A DNA stretch of 64,000 nt from Butyriboletus loyo (GCA_038093515.1 JBBPSI010000045.1:1-64000); one strand, 5' to 3'. Positions 37,221 through 48,396 are shown, counted from the first letter of the stretch. Notes: generated by a model not told the origin, from the letters alone. Numbers and translations: made by a program.

Positions 37221-38600
37221 TTTAAAAAGCACTTTGTCTTTGGCTTTCATGGTCACGAAATCAGCGAGGACGCAAAGACCCTCATTCGCGATTATCATGT
37301 CGGGCAAGTCTCTGTAAACGAAAAACAGAACGCCTCCCTACTGACCTAGTCTCGACATAGTAACATTATCCTCGTGGGGGGAAACGTCCAAAGTGATTCG
37401 CATTGCCCTTGTTGCTAATCGCTCGACTGAGCCTATTTCTTACAGGTATAAAGCAAGTCCATGGGCTTGTCAAGAGTCTGCAACAGTTTGCCAAGGATTG
37501 CGGTCATACCCAACCTCTCATGATTGGGATCGATCAAGAGAACGGTGAGTGCATTCTCCCACATTAACTACTGCTCATGCTTCACGCTCTCGTAGGACTT
37601 GTATCCAGGTTTAGTTCCATCCTTACACCGTCGGGACCCAATTGTAAGTTATGGATCGGCAAGTCTGGACTGAGAGTCACTAGCCCTGGGGCGATGGTAC
37701 CTGCGGCGACGGGCGACCTGGGGATTGCAAAGACGTGTTCGTTTGCGACAGCGAGGCAGATGAAGCCTGCTGGAATCAGTTGGGCATACAGTCCCGTTGG
37801 GGACGTGAACTCAAACCATCGCAATCCAGTAATTGGTAGGTCGGTCCGGGTCACATGACACATGCAGGGGTTCGTTCGTTCGGCGATGGTAAGCACTGGG
37901 GAGTACGAAAGACTGCCATTCGGGCTTACATAGCATACAACTGCTCAGATCCGGGGGAGGTTTTGCTCCCGAACGGTGGTGACGACAGAGCTGCTTCGAG
38001 ATGAACTGGGATTCAAGGGTGTGATCCTGGAAATGAACCATACGACGCAGAAGGGGGCTGTGTTGAGCTTGCGGGCCGGGGCGGATATCGTGATGATCTG
38101 CCACATTGCAGACAGGGGCTATAGAGGAAACGTACAGAAAGGGGAGCTGTCTCAAGGGAGTGAAGAAAAGGCACGCTTTGTGGGGACGTGGGAAAGTGTG
38201 TTCGCAGATTGTGGAAGCGAACGCGAAGCTGAGTGAGAGGGCCCTACGGCAGTGATAAAGGGACCACTGCCGGAAGGGCCGGTGTTGGTGCTGACACCGG
38301 AGATGATGGCCGTGGACGATGTGGGGGAGAAAGGCGACAGTACATTGCCTTTGCAGAGAGTGTGGTCTATTCCCGACTGCCGGGCCCGGGCGATGTGCCA
38401 GCCGAGGTGGTCGCAGTGCTGCACCAAGCCGAACGCCGCTCATCTTCGTCACGCGGCAGACGACACACCTGCGCAAGCTGAGCAGACAATGGAGACTGGC
38501 GTTGTGGTGTGATCTCGTGGACGCGGGGAATGTCGAGTACGTGTGGAGAGCTTCGACTGAGGGAGCTGCGACGGTGATCGTTGGGGAGAGAGCTGGATGA
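37221..38600 (+). pseudogene. decayed GH3 beta-N-acetylglucosaminidase (NagZ-like)
   Basis: Scattered GH3 sequence can be read in order on the plus strand but in several frames. At 37221 FVFGFHGHEISEDAKTLIRD and YHVG, then after a GC-AG intron (37304-37360) NIILVGGNVQS. Next come LMIGIDQENG at about 37520, then GAMVPAATGDLGIAKT and GISWAYSPVGDVNSNHRNPVIG (37690-37835), VRSFGDG after a further intron, VVTTELLRDELGFKGVI (37980-38030) and SLRAGADIVMICHIA (38070-38115). The conserved KHFPGHGDT segment that should lie between VRSFGDG and VVTTELL is missing, and the catalytic-Asp region after FKGVI does not follow the family pattern. The C-terminal domain is present only as fragments in two frames (LPEGPVLVLTPEMMAVDDV; FVTRQTTHLRKLS). 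No continuous protein is possible, so I call it a pseudogene. Confidence 0.78.
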
Positions 38601-38732
38601 TGTAGTCACGTGGTTGGGTATTACGAGCGGTGTGACACAGCCTCGCTGCGATATCGAATTGTTGCGCTCATCCATTTTTTTTCGCTCTCTGAGCCTGTCT
38701 CTGGTTGGTTTTCGACATTCGCCGGATTCCGA

Positions 38733-41700
38733 ATGAAGCTCCAAAAGTTCTTCGGTCATAAACCAAAACCCGCAAAGGTGACGTCCCTTGCTCGGGACGC
38801 GGACGCAGCGACCCAACCCATCATTGACGAGGCAAGTCCTCATCCCATCCCATCTCCTCGCCCGCTCCCCTCTCTGATCTACGCTACAGGACGCCATATC
38901 TGCACACAATCCCTCCTTCGCTCCCCCCGCCTTCCTTCACTCACCGCCCCCCCAATCTCGCGACCCCTCTCGTCCTATCCCCAGGCCATCCGGCGAGGAC
39001 CATTGGGAAGTCCTCACCCAAGCTCTTGGCGAAGACGCTGTTCGTGTTCCGAGTCCCCATGCACATCAGCAGCAGTTCATGGCCCCTGTCATCCCCTCCC
39101 GCTCCTCCTCTCTTGCCTCCCTCCCCCAGCCAGGCAATTCGCCCCAGATCTCGACCACCGTCCCCATCTCTCCCCGCTCCCCCTCCCCGTTCAGCATCAC
39201 CTCGAATGCGATCACCGTCCAGCCCACTCCCCGCAATCAGAGGAGCGACGACCGCAACCTCAGGAAAAGATCGCCTCCCGTATCAGGCGGCGTCGCTGCC
39301 CTGGGAATACTCAAGGCCTTGGAGCCCCATCAGGATCCTCCCCTTGATCCATCCGAGGACCTTCACTCTTACAATGAGCCCGTTCGGATAGAGAAAGACA
39401 AAAAGGAACGAAAGGGGTTCTGGGACGGAATGCTAAGGGACAGGGAAAAGGACAAGTGGAGGGCAGAAAAGGAAAGGGATAGGGACAGAGAACGCCTCGA
39501 ACGCATGCGCGCCGGGGATCGGCGTGAGGACGATCTCAGTACCGCCGAGTTGACACGCATGATTGGTATATCGCTTTCGGCATTCGAACATGCCCAAGAC
39601 TAACCGCCCTTCCGCTAGGGTACCTGACCGCGACCGCGTCAGAGGACTGGTCGATCGTTCTCGAAGTCTGCGAAAGAGCTTCCGCCAACGAAGCAAATGC
39701 CAAGGAAGCAGCCAGGGCACTCCGACGCGAATTCAAGCAAGTCATATCCCACGCAATACTTCGCACCTCTCATTAACGTTTTCATCTCCACAGGTACGCC
39801 GAGCCCAAAGCTCAATTAGCTGCTGCAAGGGTGCGCATCACGGGGTTGCCCATTTATTTCATTCTTATCCCTTCTTACCCGACAGTTATGGGCAATCATG
39901 CTTCGAAATGCTTCAGACGTTTTCATCCAGCAGATCTCTCAGCGCAAATTTGTCGAGGTCCTCGAGGACGTCCTCACATTGCCACGAACATCACCCGTTG
40001 TGCGCGAACGATTGATGGAGGTGCTTGCCGCTGCCGCCTTTATAACATCCTCTCGTAGGTTATTCCTTCATGTCCAAGGCCGCGACACTTACACGTCTAA
40101 TCAGGATCTCAGACGACAACGAAAGAAAAAGACAAGGACGGCTTCCGCACCCTCTGGTGTCGTTTGAAACCTGCGGACAAGCCTGAAGCAGGGGTTCCTT
40201 TTGATACAGATGACGCGATGTTCAGTCCTCCGGTCGTTCCTCTTCCACGTCCGGCCTCTCAATACTCTCTCGAGACCCCAATTTTTGCACAAACGTTTTC
40301 CCGGGACGATCTGACCCCAACACCTCCTCCATCGGAACGTCCTCCGGTACGTATCTACTGCGGTAATTCCGGTTTTTAGTCGGGTCTCATTCTACTATCA
40401 ACCACAGAGCCGTCGGCGCTACCAACAACAACGCGTCATCCCACCCGAGGAGGACATACGACGTTTATTCCAGGAGTGCAAGATTGCCCGCGGCAACGCC
40501 GATGTACTATCTCAAACATTGGGTTTTGCCAGACCGGACGCTCTCGATACTGGTCTGATTCCTGTGGGCCCATTGATTTATCATGTCTGATCTTTAATGA
40601 ACCCCTTTCCGCAGGAATTCTTTGCTAAATGCCGCGCGTCCCAGGAACTAGTCTATACTCAGATACCTTGGGCATCTTCAGGTGCAGAACGCTCTCGGGC
40701 AGAAAAAGGCATGTCTCGACATGCTCGAACACGTTCAGTCACACATGGGTCGCAACAAGATCTCATACCTGCAACTACGGAGGACGTGCCAGATGAAACC
40801 ACAGTAGAAGAAGAGTTGCTGGCCGCCCTGCTAGACGCAAATGAGGCTCTTATCGCAGCTTTGCGGATGTATGACGACCTTGCGAGGGTTGCAACTGAAC
40901 GAGCTACGGAGGAGAAGAGTAAGAGGGAGGTTAGAATGGATAAACGGGTGAGTTTTAACCTTTTGATCCTCTTCGAGTGGTATTCAGGTGGATCCCCGCA
41001 GCAATTAAATGACGACTATATTGTTGAGCCTCCAGGTGCCTATACAGGCTCCTCTGACGCACCATCGCCACCGCTTCCATCGCCAACTGCAACACCACAT
41101 CAACCTTTCGAGTTGCCAGCTGTCGTCCCTTCGACAAACCATCCTCTGCCCCGCATTCCACCCAATCTTGTGCCAAGTGCGCTAGCCCAGAACCAACCTC
41201 CCGGCCATCACTATGGATCGCAAACCAACACGCCGACGCTTCTCGCCCCGCCTCACCCACTTGGTCCTCGTTCCCCGGCGCAAGTTTTAACATCATCTCG
41301 TACGCCTTCGCCGGACCGAATTCCTGGGCGACCGTCTAGACACGGTTCCGTGGATAGCGACAAGGAGCATATATCGGATGTGATTGAACGGATGAACATT
41401 GAAGATGATGTATCCAATAGCGACGATGATATCAGTGCTCCGATCCGGCCGAGCGACAAGGCACTTGGAAAGCGGCGAGTGGTTGAGGACCCAGACGGTA
41501 CTTGATTTAATTTCTAACCAATTGTTGATCTTGACTAACTTCTTCTCTCACCAGACGGCGAGTCGAACAGCGCGTTCTTTGGTAAGAATAACCCTTACCG
41601 GGACCTTGCGGTCGACTCTGATTCGGACGAAGCTGGGGTCTTTCCCAAACGTCCGGCTGTACGTTATGTTTATGATGCGGCCGCTGAACGCACGCAACAA

Positions 41701-41739
41701 CACCTTCGAGAAGGGCGTCTGGTTAACGGTGTCCATTAG
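38733..41739 (+). CDS. VHS and GAT domain trafficking protein (Lsb5/GGA-like)
   Basis: Probable adaptor in ubiquitin-dependent endosomal sorting or actin-linked endocytosis. Exons 38733-38831, 38890-39565, 39619-39736, 39794-39830, 39886-40054, 40105-40346, 40408-40563, 40615-40947, 41002-41497, 41555-41739 give 836 aa. The VHS domain is built from four exons (residues ~248-345: ELTRMIG, YLTATASEDWSIVLEVCERAS, AAARLWAIMLRNASDVF). A GAT-like three-helix region follows (DIRRLFQECKIARGNADVL; FFAKCRASQELVYTQI; ELLAALLDANEALIAALRMYDDL). The C-terminus is Pro-rich, then acidic, and ends with GKNNPYRDL and a charged tail. Introns 1 (38832-38889) and 3 (39737-39793) both start GCAAGT; only these donors keep the VHS frame open. 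Yeast Lsb5 has the same domain order but is much shorter. Confidence 0.85.
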
Positions 41740-41992
41740 TTGCTGTACCGAGATGATGTTTGTCCTGCCTTTTGGTAGATGTTTTCCCTCGGATTACTAT
41801 GCATGCACAGTGTTGTATATTAGCCCTGTAGTTTCTGACATATTTATTCGTTCATTTTCTCGAGGCTGAATGCGAGCCACATGCTGTTGTTTGGCTGTGT
41901 GTGGCCTCGCCGACGTGATGAGACAGCTTATTCAACTTGGCTTGACCACCCCAGCAGCCCCCCGGTCGTACACCGCCAACGACGATACGACC

Positions 41993-44254
41993 ATGTCGAC
42001 CGTGAAGAAGGAAAACGCCGATTCTGACCTCTACGGAGGCAAGTGTTCCTCCAACGTCCCGGAGACGCACCATTCACATCGTCTCCACAGATTTATACGA
42101 CGACGAGTTCACTGTCCCATTGGATGACGAGTATCAATCGCCCGTCGAGCCAACTCACGCCTCGACGCTCGACAATCTTTCCGAGCCAACGCCAACGACG
42201 ACCACTTCGGCAACAAACGGCAGGTCCGAGCCTTCCGGAACCGGCACGCTTCCCGCAAAGCCCGCAACCACAGAGTCCCCGGGATTGTCGTATTCTGCCC
42301 AGGTAGCGAAACAGTTCTCTGCTTACCAGCAGACACCCAGTCAGGAACGGCAACAGCGAATGTCCATCCCCACGAATCCGCAGGCGGGCCCATCCGCCAT
42401 CGCGACCCACGAAGGGTCTGCCGACCGCAACTCCCAAGATAGGCCCATACGGCCGTCGGAAATGAAAGACGAAGGGTAAGTTGTTCTCCTCCTTGCAACG
42501 ACGGGGGCTTTTTGCCCAAAGGGTTCGTGCTCTACACTCGCGCGAGCGTGATCGTACATGCCTTTTTCAAGTATTGCCCACGATAATGTCATGAACGCAC
42601 GATGGAGCCTTTTTTTTTCTTCTCCTTACACTGTACATGCTCATGCTGTTCGCACCTCTGCCCTTTTTACCCACCGTCTTTAATTGTCATGCTAATCAAC
42701 CGCTCGACCTGCTATCTCTCTTCGTTATTGGCCACTGTCTTGCTTACTCTGGTCGCTACCTCACCATACCTCTGGTCGCTAATCACTTATGTGTCGATTT
42801 CACGATACCGCATACCGCTGGACCTCGACGACTCGTCTCACATTGCTCTACTCTAAATAACTCGATACTCAATTGCCTATGGAAACCGATAGCAAAATGT
42901 TCATTGGAGGCCTTAGCTGGGACACTACAGATGGTATAATGCTCCATGCATATAGAATCCAATGCCTTTATCGCTGACACGTTCGTGACCCTTTTTACTT
43001 GTCTGAGCAGAAGGTTTGAGGAAATACTTTTCGGAGTTTGGCAAGGTGAACCTTTCGGCGCTGTGTAGGGTGGGCTGCTGGCGATACGGAGGTACTGACA
43101 CTGTCTCGAAAGGTGGATGCATGCACCATCATGCGGGACCCCGACGGGAGATCAAGGGGTTTTGCCTTCCTCACGTTTGAGGACGCAGAGTCCGTCAACG
43201 CTGTCCTTGCCCGTGATCATGTTCTCGACGGCAAATCGGTTAGACGCCTGCTTCGTTTTCATCCTCCTGATGTTGACTCTTGTTTTGTCCCACAGATCGA
43301 CCCAAAACGCGCTATTCCGAGGGAAGAACATTTGAGAAACACACGTTATTTCGTCGGCGGCCTTGCACCTACCACCACGGCAGAGTCCATGCGAGATTTC
43401 TTTTCCGCTTTCGGTAAAGTCGTCGATGCCACGGTGATGGTGGACAGAGAATCTGGCCGCTCGAAAGGTTTTGGATTTGTCACTTTTGAAGATGCGACAA
43501 ATTCAGAGCAATTCGTTGGAAAGTTGGGTCTCGTCCTGGATGACAAACAGGCGAGTGCTTTTGTCAGTGGCGTGCACACGCCGACTTACCGTATCATGCT
43601 CCACCACAGATCGAAGTTAAAACTGCCCAGCCCCGGAGTCAACGCGATCAGGCCCGGAATGTGGGTGGGAGTCGTGAGCCATACTTCAATGATCAAGACT
43701 CGCGGACGCCTTCGGCACCAGTCGTTCCGTTCAACGCCCAGCAAGCTGGCAACCCAGCTGCGTCTATGCTCTACCAACGGATGATGAATCAAATACCCCC
43801 TATGGGCGGCGCCACAGGGATGAACATGATGAATCCGATGATGATGGGCATGGCTATGGGTATGGGCGGCATGGGTGGCATGGGAGGGATGAACAATATA
43901 GGTGGTCACATGGGCGGTATGAATGGCATGGGTGGAATGCCAGGCATGGGTGGGATGGGGATGATGGGAGGGATGGGACCTATGGGCGGGATGAACCCTA
44001 TGGCGATGCGGATGGGGATGAATGGGCCGATGGGAATGGGGATGATGCCGCAGCCCGGTGCGGCGATGGGCATGGGCAACATGGGTGCACGGATGAGACC
44101 GGGAATGGGGATGGGGGTGGGGGTGGGCGGCGGGGCCATGGGCGTCGGTGCGGCCATGGGTGCAAACGCTGGACGGATGACGATGAACTCGGGACTGGGT
44201 CCTTCTCGGATGTCGACTCGCGGACAACATGCCTTCCATCCGTATGCGCGCTAG
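41993..44254 (+). CDS. HRP1: Hrp1-like mRNA cleavage factor, two RRMs
   Basis: hnRNP-type protein related to yeast Hrp1/Nab4, which binds UA-rich sites for pre-mRNA 3'-end cleavage and shuttles with mRNA. Exons 41993-42038, 42091-42475, 42893-42933, 43011-43045, 43113-43238, 43296-43550, 43610-44254 give 510 aa. RRM1 (residues ~144-220) has KMFIGGLSWDTTDEGLRKYF and GRSRGFAFLTFEDAESV; RRM2 has TRYFVGGLAPTTTAESMRDFF and GRSKGFGFVTFEDA. The C-terminal tail is a long Gly-Met repeat. Intron 1 begins GCAAGT. Intron 6 begins GCGAGT if the RRM2 strand KQIEVKTAQPR is to be continuous; a GT donor 12 nt downstream would instead insert four residues. The second intron is long (417 nt). Confidence 0.9.
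43796..44170 (+). repeat. Gly-Met-coding low-complexity tract in HRP1
   Basis: About 125 codons made of GGM, MGM and GMG units (e.g. MGGMGGMGGMNNIGGHMGGM). The same bases read backwards give a His/Pro-rich open frame on the minus strand, which is only a shadow of this repeat. Confidence 0.9.
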
Positions 44255-44450
44255 AGGGAAAGCTGTTGCGAGGCTGACTGTGCTATCTGTATCATATATC
44301 CTCTTCTAGTCTTTCTTGTGCTGTTGCTGCTTTGATAGTATTTATCGATTCGCTTCGTGGTGTTTCAAGGGAACAGCCAGGCTAATTATTTACTGATGCC
44401 CATCTACTGTACAGGCAGCGCTGCACCTCGAGCACGACCACGGACCCTAC

Positions 44451-47171
44451 TTAAACACCCCATTTTCTCATCTTTGCGACCAATTGCTCTATCTTGTCGC
44501 TTCCGTCGTTGCTCGTGAGCATCGTCCTCCCTGACTCGTCCGTCATCTCGACACAAGCCTTCCACCGCCCTAAATCTCCCCACTCAACGCCCAGCGCACG
44601 CACGATCGTCTCGAGGTATCCCAAGTCAGCGCTGAGCTGCGCAGCCCCTGCTACGCTCAACGTTTTGATCTGCGGGAGAACGTCTCGCGTGAGGTGTACG
44701 ACCGTCGCGCGGCCGAGCGACGAGAGCCACGCAGCGGTGACGATCTCTGGCGAATGCCCCTGCCCCTGCCCCTGTCCCTGTCCCTGTCCCTGCTCGTCCG
44801 CCACTTCTCCCGACCCCGACCCCGTCTCCGCGCCATCCGTACCAGCAGCCAGAGCTAGCCCTCCGAGCTCAAACCCGAGCGCGTCGTCTTCCGCATACAC
44901 CTCGAACAACCTCGGAAGGTTCAGCAGTCCATCTCCGACACGATGCGCGACCTCGCTCGGGCTGAGCGAAAACGTGGGTACGACCACCCCCGCCATACCC
45001 ATACCTAGCACCCCCGCCTCTTGAACGCGCGTAGCAGACCACAGAGACAGTATGGGATAGGTCGCGAGGTGCGCGTAGAGCGGCGAGAGTAAGACGTGTT
45101 GGAGCGTGCGTTGGTTGGCTCGGGCAAACGTTGTCAGTGCGGCGTGTGCATTTGGGAGAAGGAGGAGACTCGGCGGCGGCGTGGATTTCGTAGCGGCGGG
45201 CGTCGTCGCGACTCGCGTGAGGAGCTCTCTCAGCTCGAGCGAGTTCAGTGAGGATTGGGCGAGCAAGAGGCCTTGGCCCTTGGTTGCACCGGGGGTGTAC
45301 ACGCCCGACCCACCTCTTCCCCATGCCGTTAGGAAGACGGTCGACAATTGTCCAAGCGAAGCCTTTAGGCGGGTCTCGAACGTGCCAAGACGGTCCTTCA
45401 CTGCCCGTCCAGCGGCGAGGAGATGCAGCGCCTTTTGAATGTGCGCCCAGTCCTGTGACGTGTAGTCTAGGTCTGCAAGCTCTTCATCTTCCAGACTCGC
45501 TGACGCAGACTTTGAGCCAGACCAAGACACCGATCGCGAATCGGCGTCGAGCAGGGTGGAAATGGAGTTTGTCCAGGCTTCTACGAAGCCACTCACAAAG
45601 GCATCCAGAGCACGCACGAGGCCAACGGAGGCATAACCGTGCGTGAACACTAGGCATCGTTCGATGCTTTCCTCCGCAGCGCTGAACACGTCCACGGCAC
45701 GTTCACGCATGGCTCGCGCAGCCCGATCGCCGTCCAAATCCCTGATGTTACCAGGAAGCGGCGAGCCCAAGGTGTCGTCCATTAATCGCCTCTCGAGGGT
45801 ACCAAAGTCGACCTGGAAATCGAGGAATGGCTGGAAGAGGCATTGATCCCACTCTGCACCTTCGTCTGCACCACCACCGGTAGTACTTGTGCTACCTATG
45901 CCTCCCCCTCCAAGTCTGCCCGTACTACTCATTGATCGCCAAGACATGGACATTCGCACTGAACGCCTTCTGGAAAAATTGCCTTCACTTGGGGGAGAAG
46001 ACGAGGATGCAGTCAATGTGGGAGGCGCAGATGCACGTAGTTTCTCGAGGATTTTCTCGGCACCTCGCGCAAACTCCTCAGAGGCTTGAAAGAGCTTCAC
46101 CACGTCCGTCAACGCAGTCGCACTACTCCCGTTATGGAACAGGGCAGCAAGACGCTGAGCGGGAGGCGGTGTAAGTGCCGTGAGAGTGGTGTAGATGAGA
46201 GCAGAGAGCGTGCGTTCTGGGTCAGGAAAGATATTGGGAAGGGCGGCACGCTCTCCATTTAGCACCGTCAAAAAGGAGGACAGGAAGGAGGGATAAAATA
46301 CGCTCAGCGGTTGAGGAGTCTCTTTGTCGGAACCAGGTTCGTCCTCGATGACCGCCTTGCTCCATGTCTCCACTATGGAACTGCGTCGCGTACCATAGTA
46401 ATAGTTTCTGAATTCGCTTTCCCGCTCTATATCGACGAAGATAGCGTAGAACGACTTGCACGATTCCACGTCGCAAGCGGTGACAGTACGAACAAGATCG
46501 GGAGAGAGAGCAGCCTCGAGCTGGTTCGCGAGTGAGGTCAGTAATGCACGACGAGGTTCGTGCACTCCTCCAGACGAGATACCGGGGGTAGTGGCGGTAC
46601 GAGCAGACACAGGCATCAACCGAGCAGAAGCCGATAGCCTGGAAGCAGCACGTGCATACGCTTTCTCCGCAAGTGAACTGGTAACCTCTGCCTCTAGAGC
46701 GCTCCACGACTCTGCCTCACGAAGGACATCACGAGCACCTTCCATTCGCGTTCTCAACGTATCGAGATGTTGTAATCGTGCGAGGACCTTGGAGGTCGCG
46801 TCAGGTTCTGCAGGGTCGGTCGTAGTCTGAGCTGGGCTGCGAGAGTGCGAAGGGGGGAGGGACTGCGCTAGGACGTTGCGGAGCGCCAGTGCGCTATCTC
46901 GAGTGAAGTGGATGTCATAGGAAAGACGAGGTGCAGCGCGTGCGATGTCGTCGATGATGTGTTCGAGGGTTGCAGACGTCGATTGGGCTGCTATGGACGT
47001 CGCGGTCTGGAGTGCGTCCAAGGTGGAGGCATGGGCGACGAGCGGGGGATCACTGGATGCGACGACATCGCCGGGAACGTTGAGAACGGTGTTGAGCCAT
47101 GTCAGTACGTCGGGAGATTCATCGAATTGCTCAACGACCGACGCTGCAGTCACCGTCGCTGTCGAGATCAT
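44451..47171 (-). CDS. COG7: conserved oligomeric Golgi complex subunit 7
   Basis: Subunit of the COG tether, which guides intra-Golgi retrograde vesicles. It is a single exon of 906 aa, rare in this intron-rich window. The N-terminus matches COG7: FDESPDVLTWLNTVL, then a helix with SATLEHIIDDIARAAPRL, and further in KSFYAIFVDIERESEFRNYYYGTR, WSKAVIEDE and LSVFYPSFLSSFLTVLNGER. The rest is mostly helical, with a Ser/Gly-rich linker near residue 410 and a Gln-Gly repeat near residue 800. Its start is 89 bp from the tRNA-Glu gene on the other strand. Identity rests on the N-terminal helices and the WSK/YYYG region. Confidence 0.88.
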   Translation of the reverse strand: MISTATVTAASVVEQFDESPDVLTWLNTVLNVPGDVVASSDPPLVAHASTLDALQTATSIAAQSTSATLEHIIDDIARAAPRLSYDIHFTRDSALALRNVLAQSLPPSHSRSPAQTTTDPAEPDATSKVLARLQHLDTLRTRMEGARDVLREAESWSALEAEVTSSLAEKAYARAASRLSASARLMPVSARTATTPGISSGGVHEPRRALLTSLANQLEAALSPDLVRTVTACDVESCKSFYAIFVDIERESEFRNYYYGTRRSSIVETWSKAVIEDEPGSDKETPQPLSVFYPSFLSSFLTVLNGERAALPNIFPDPERTLSALIYTTLTALTPPPAQRLAALFHNGSSATALTDVVKLFQASEEFARGAEKILEKLRASAPPTLTASSSSPPSEGNFSRRRSVRMSMSWRSMSSTGRLGGGGIGSTSTTGGGADEGAEWDQCLFQPFLDFQVDFGTLERRLMDDTLGSPLPGNIRDLDGDRAARAMRERAVDVFSAAEESIERCLVFTHGYASVGLVRALDAFVSGFVEAWTNSISTLLDADSRSVSWSGSKSASASLEDEELADLDYTSQDWAHIQKALHLLAAGRAVKDRLGTFETRLKASLGQLSTVFLTAWGRGGSGVYTPGATKGQGLLLAQSSLNSLELRELLTRVATTPAATKSTPPPSLLLLPNAHAALTTFARANQRTLQHVLLSPLYAHLATYPILSLWSATRVQEAGVLGMGMAGVVVPTFSLSPSEVAHRVGDGLLNLPRLFEVYAEDDALGFELGGLALAAGTDGAETGSGSGEVADEQGQGQGQGQGQGHSPEIVTAAWLSSLGRATVVHLTRDVLPQIKTLSVAGAAQLSADLGYLETIVRALGVEWGDLGRWKACVEMTDESGRTMLTSNDGSDKIEQLVAKMRKWGV
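44757..44796 (-). repeat. Gly-Gln-coding hexamer repeat in COG7
   Basis: Tandem CCTGCC/CCTGTC hexamers on the plus strand encode GQGQGQGQGQG in COG7. This is a likely length-variable tract between strains. Confidence 0.85.
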
Positions 47172-47260
47172 TTGGCCAAAAACGTCAATCTAGGAATGTG
47201 GCCAACACTTTTGTCGCGAGACGAAATGCTTCTGAGTTTACATTGCACTCCAGAGTGCAG

Positions 47261-47332
47261 TCGGATATGGTGTAAAGGCTAACATTGCCGCCTCTCACGC
47301 GGCAGCTCGGGGTTCGATTCCCCGTATCCGAG
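47261..47332 (+). tRNA. tRNA-Glu (anticodon CTC)
   Basis: A 72-nt cloverleaf: acceptor stem TCGGATA paired with TATCCGA, D-arm with GGTGTAAAGGCT, anticodon stem GCCGC/GCGGC with loop CTCTCAC (anticodon CTC), and T-arm CGGGGTTCGATTCCCCG. Discriminator base G and a T5 run follow. No intron. It is preceded by a perfect hairpin TGCACTC-CA-GAGTGCA. Confidence 0.95.
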
Positions 47333-47335
47333 TTC

Positions 47336-47340
47336 TTTTT
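47336..47340 (+). terminator. RNA polymerase III T-run
   Basis: Five T residues begin 4 nt after the tRNA-Glu(CTC) gene, the usual Pol III stop signal. Confidence 0.7.
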
Positions 47341-47909
47341 GCCCCTATCAATAGAAATCCATGGTTTCGCAAAGTTGGGAAGTAAGCCCCTTTTCCCCTC
47401 CTTTGCGTTCCTAGGTCTCTTTTTCTGATCACATACTTCAATTTTGGCGCGTCAGACTCTGCATGCCATGAAGCCAACTGTCGGTAGTAACGAGAGCTTA
47501 GACAGGGGCGATCTAGTTTCGTGATGAATTCGCATATCGGCCTGGGACAAGGGTCGACTCGACAATACACCAGGGAATAAACTGGCCAGACTCGAGGTCA
47601 GTTGGTAGTTTGAAGCGTCTGCTGTAGACTCCGAGTTCACCAACAACGGGCTGCCTGATTCATACCGCTGAATGTAGCCGAGTCCCAAAAGTAGCGACGA
47701 TGCTCCCTTCGACATCAGGTCTGCGACAAAGGTTGGATCTACTCGTCGTGTACGCAAACTAGTTGCAGAGATGTACTGCAATGCTTACCAGATTTAAATT
47801 TGATGGTTCCCTCGATTTGGACACCAAAAATAAATCACGCTTGGATAAAGGGCCAGAATAAAAACCTAAAGGAAATGCGACACCGCTCAAACCAAACTGG
47901 CTGAGACGC

Positions 47910-47914
47910 AAAAA
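47910..47914 (-). terminator. RNA polymerase III T-run
   Basis: Five A residues on the plus strand (T5 on the transcript) lie just 3' of the minus-strand tRNA-Glu(CTC). Confidence 0.7.
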
Positions 47915-47917
47915 GCA

Positions 47918-47989
47918 CTCGGATACGGGGAATCGAACCCCGAGCTGCCGCGTGAGAGGCGGCAATGTTAGCCTTTACACCATATCCGA
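47918..47989 (-). tRNA. tRNA-Glu (anticodon CTC), second copy
   Basis: Identical over its 72 nt to the plus-strand copy at 47261-47332, read on the minus strand, with loop CTCTCAC and the same B-box. The two genes are convergent and 585 bp apart. Confidence 0.95.
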
Positions 47990-48194
47990 CTGTCAAATAG
48001 ACAGTTAGATACATCCATAGCGCACCCGTTGGATAGGTCAAATTTCCCTTCAAGTTGATACTGCAATGCTCATCAGTAAAACAGTTGCCGGTTTTCGATG
48101 CTAACCGAGTGTAGCCGAGTGCTACAGACTGCTACAGACTGCCAACTGGTGGTTCCGACCAGTAACCGTTTCACTGATGCCTTAGCAAATAAAT

Positions 48195-48260
48195 GAAAAA
48201 CAGTGCAATCATCATTGTCACTTCTCACGCGACATCTCGGGGCTCAGCGCTTCAGCATCA
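48195..48260 (+). pseudogene. relic of a tRNA-Glu gene
   Basis: The segment GTGCAATCATCATTGTCAC, then TTCTCACGCGACATCTCGGGG aligns with the middle and T-arm start of the neighbouring tRNA-Glu genes (ACATTGCCGCC, TCTCACGCGGCAGCTCGGGG) but with several changes. Acceptor stem and T-loop are lost. It reads as a decayed duplicate. Confidence 0.55.
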
Positions 48261-48387
48261 CAAGAAGCTGTGCCGCTGACGTAAGCTATGCACAGAATAT
48301 GGCATGAGGTTTTTCATGCAGCGACCTTTTTCTCGATCCCCATCGATCGAACTCGAAATCGAAAGAAGGTTGTCGTTTGATTTGAAC

Positions 48388-48393
48388 AAAAAA
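48388..48393 (-). terminator. RNA polymerase III T-run
   Basis: Six A residues on the plus strand lie 3 nt beyond the 3' end of the minus-strand tRNA-Glu(TTC). Confidence 0.7.
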
Positions 48394-48396
48394 GGT

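Larger units (their letters stand above)
47333..47917. other. spacer between tRNA-Glu genes
   Basis: Nearly 600 bp with no supported gene. Short minus-strand open frames (e.g. 47452-47781) have no family features. Confidence 0.5.

Noticed and set aside
38610..39347. Plus-strand open frame of 245 codons overlapping the VHS/GAT gene
   Set aside because: It reads through the first intron out of frame. The frame that continues into the VHS domain is the one opened by the GC-AG intron.
43586..44239. His/Pro-rich open frame opposite HRP1
   Set aside because: It is the reverse complement of the Gly-Met repeat; no independent signals.
47333..48396. CRISPR-like or satellite repeat suggested by recurring TCGGATACGGGG blocks
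   Set aside because: The blocks are the T-arms and acceptor ends of tRNA-Glu genes.
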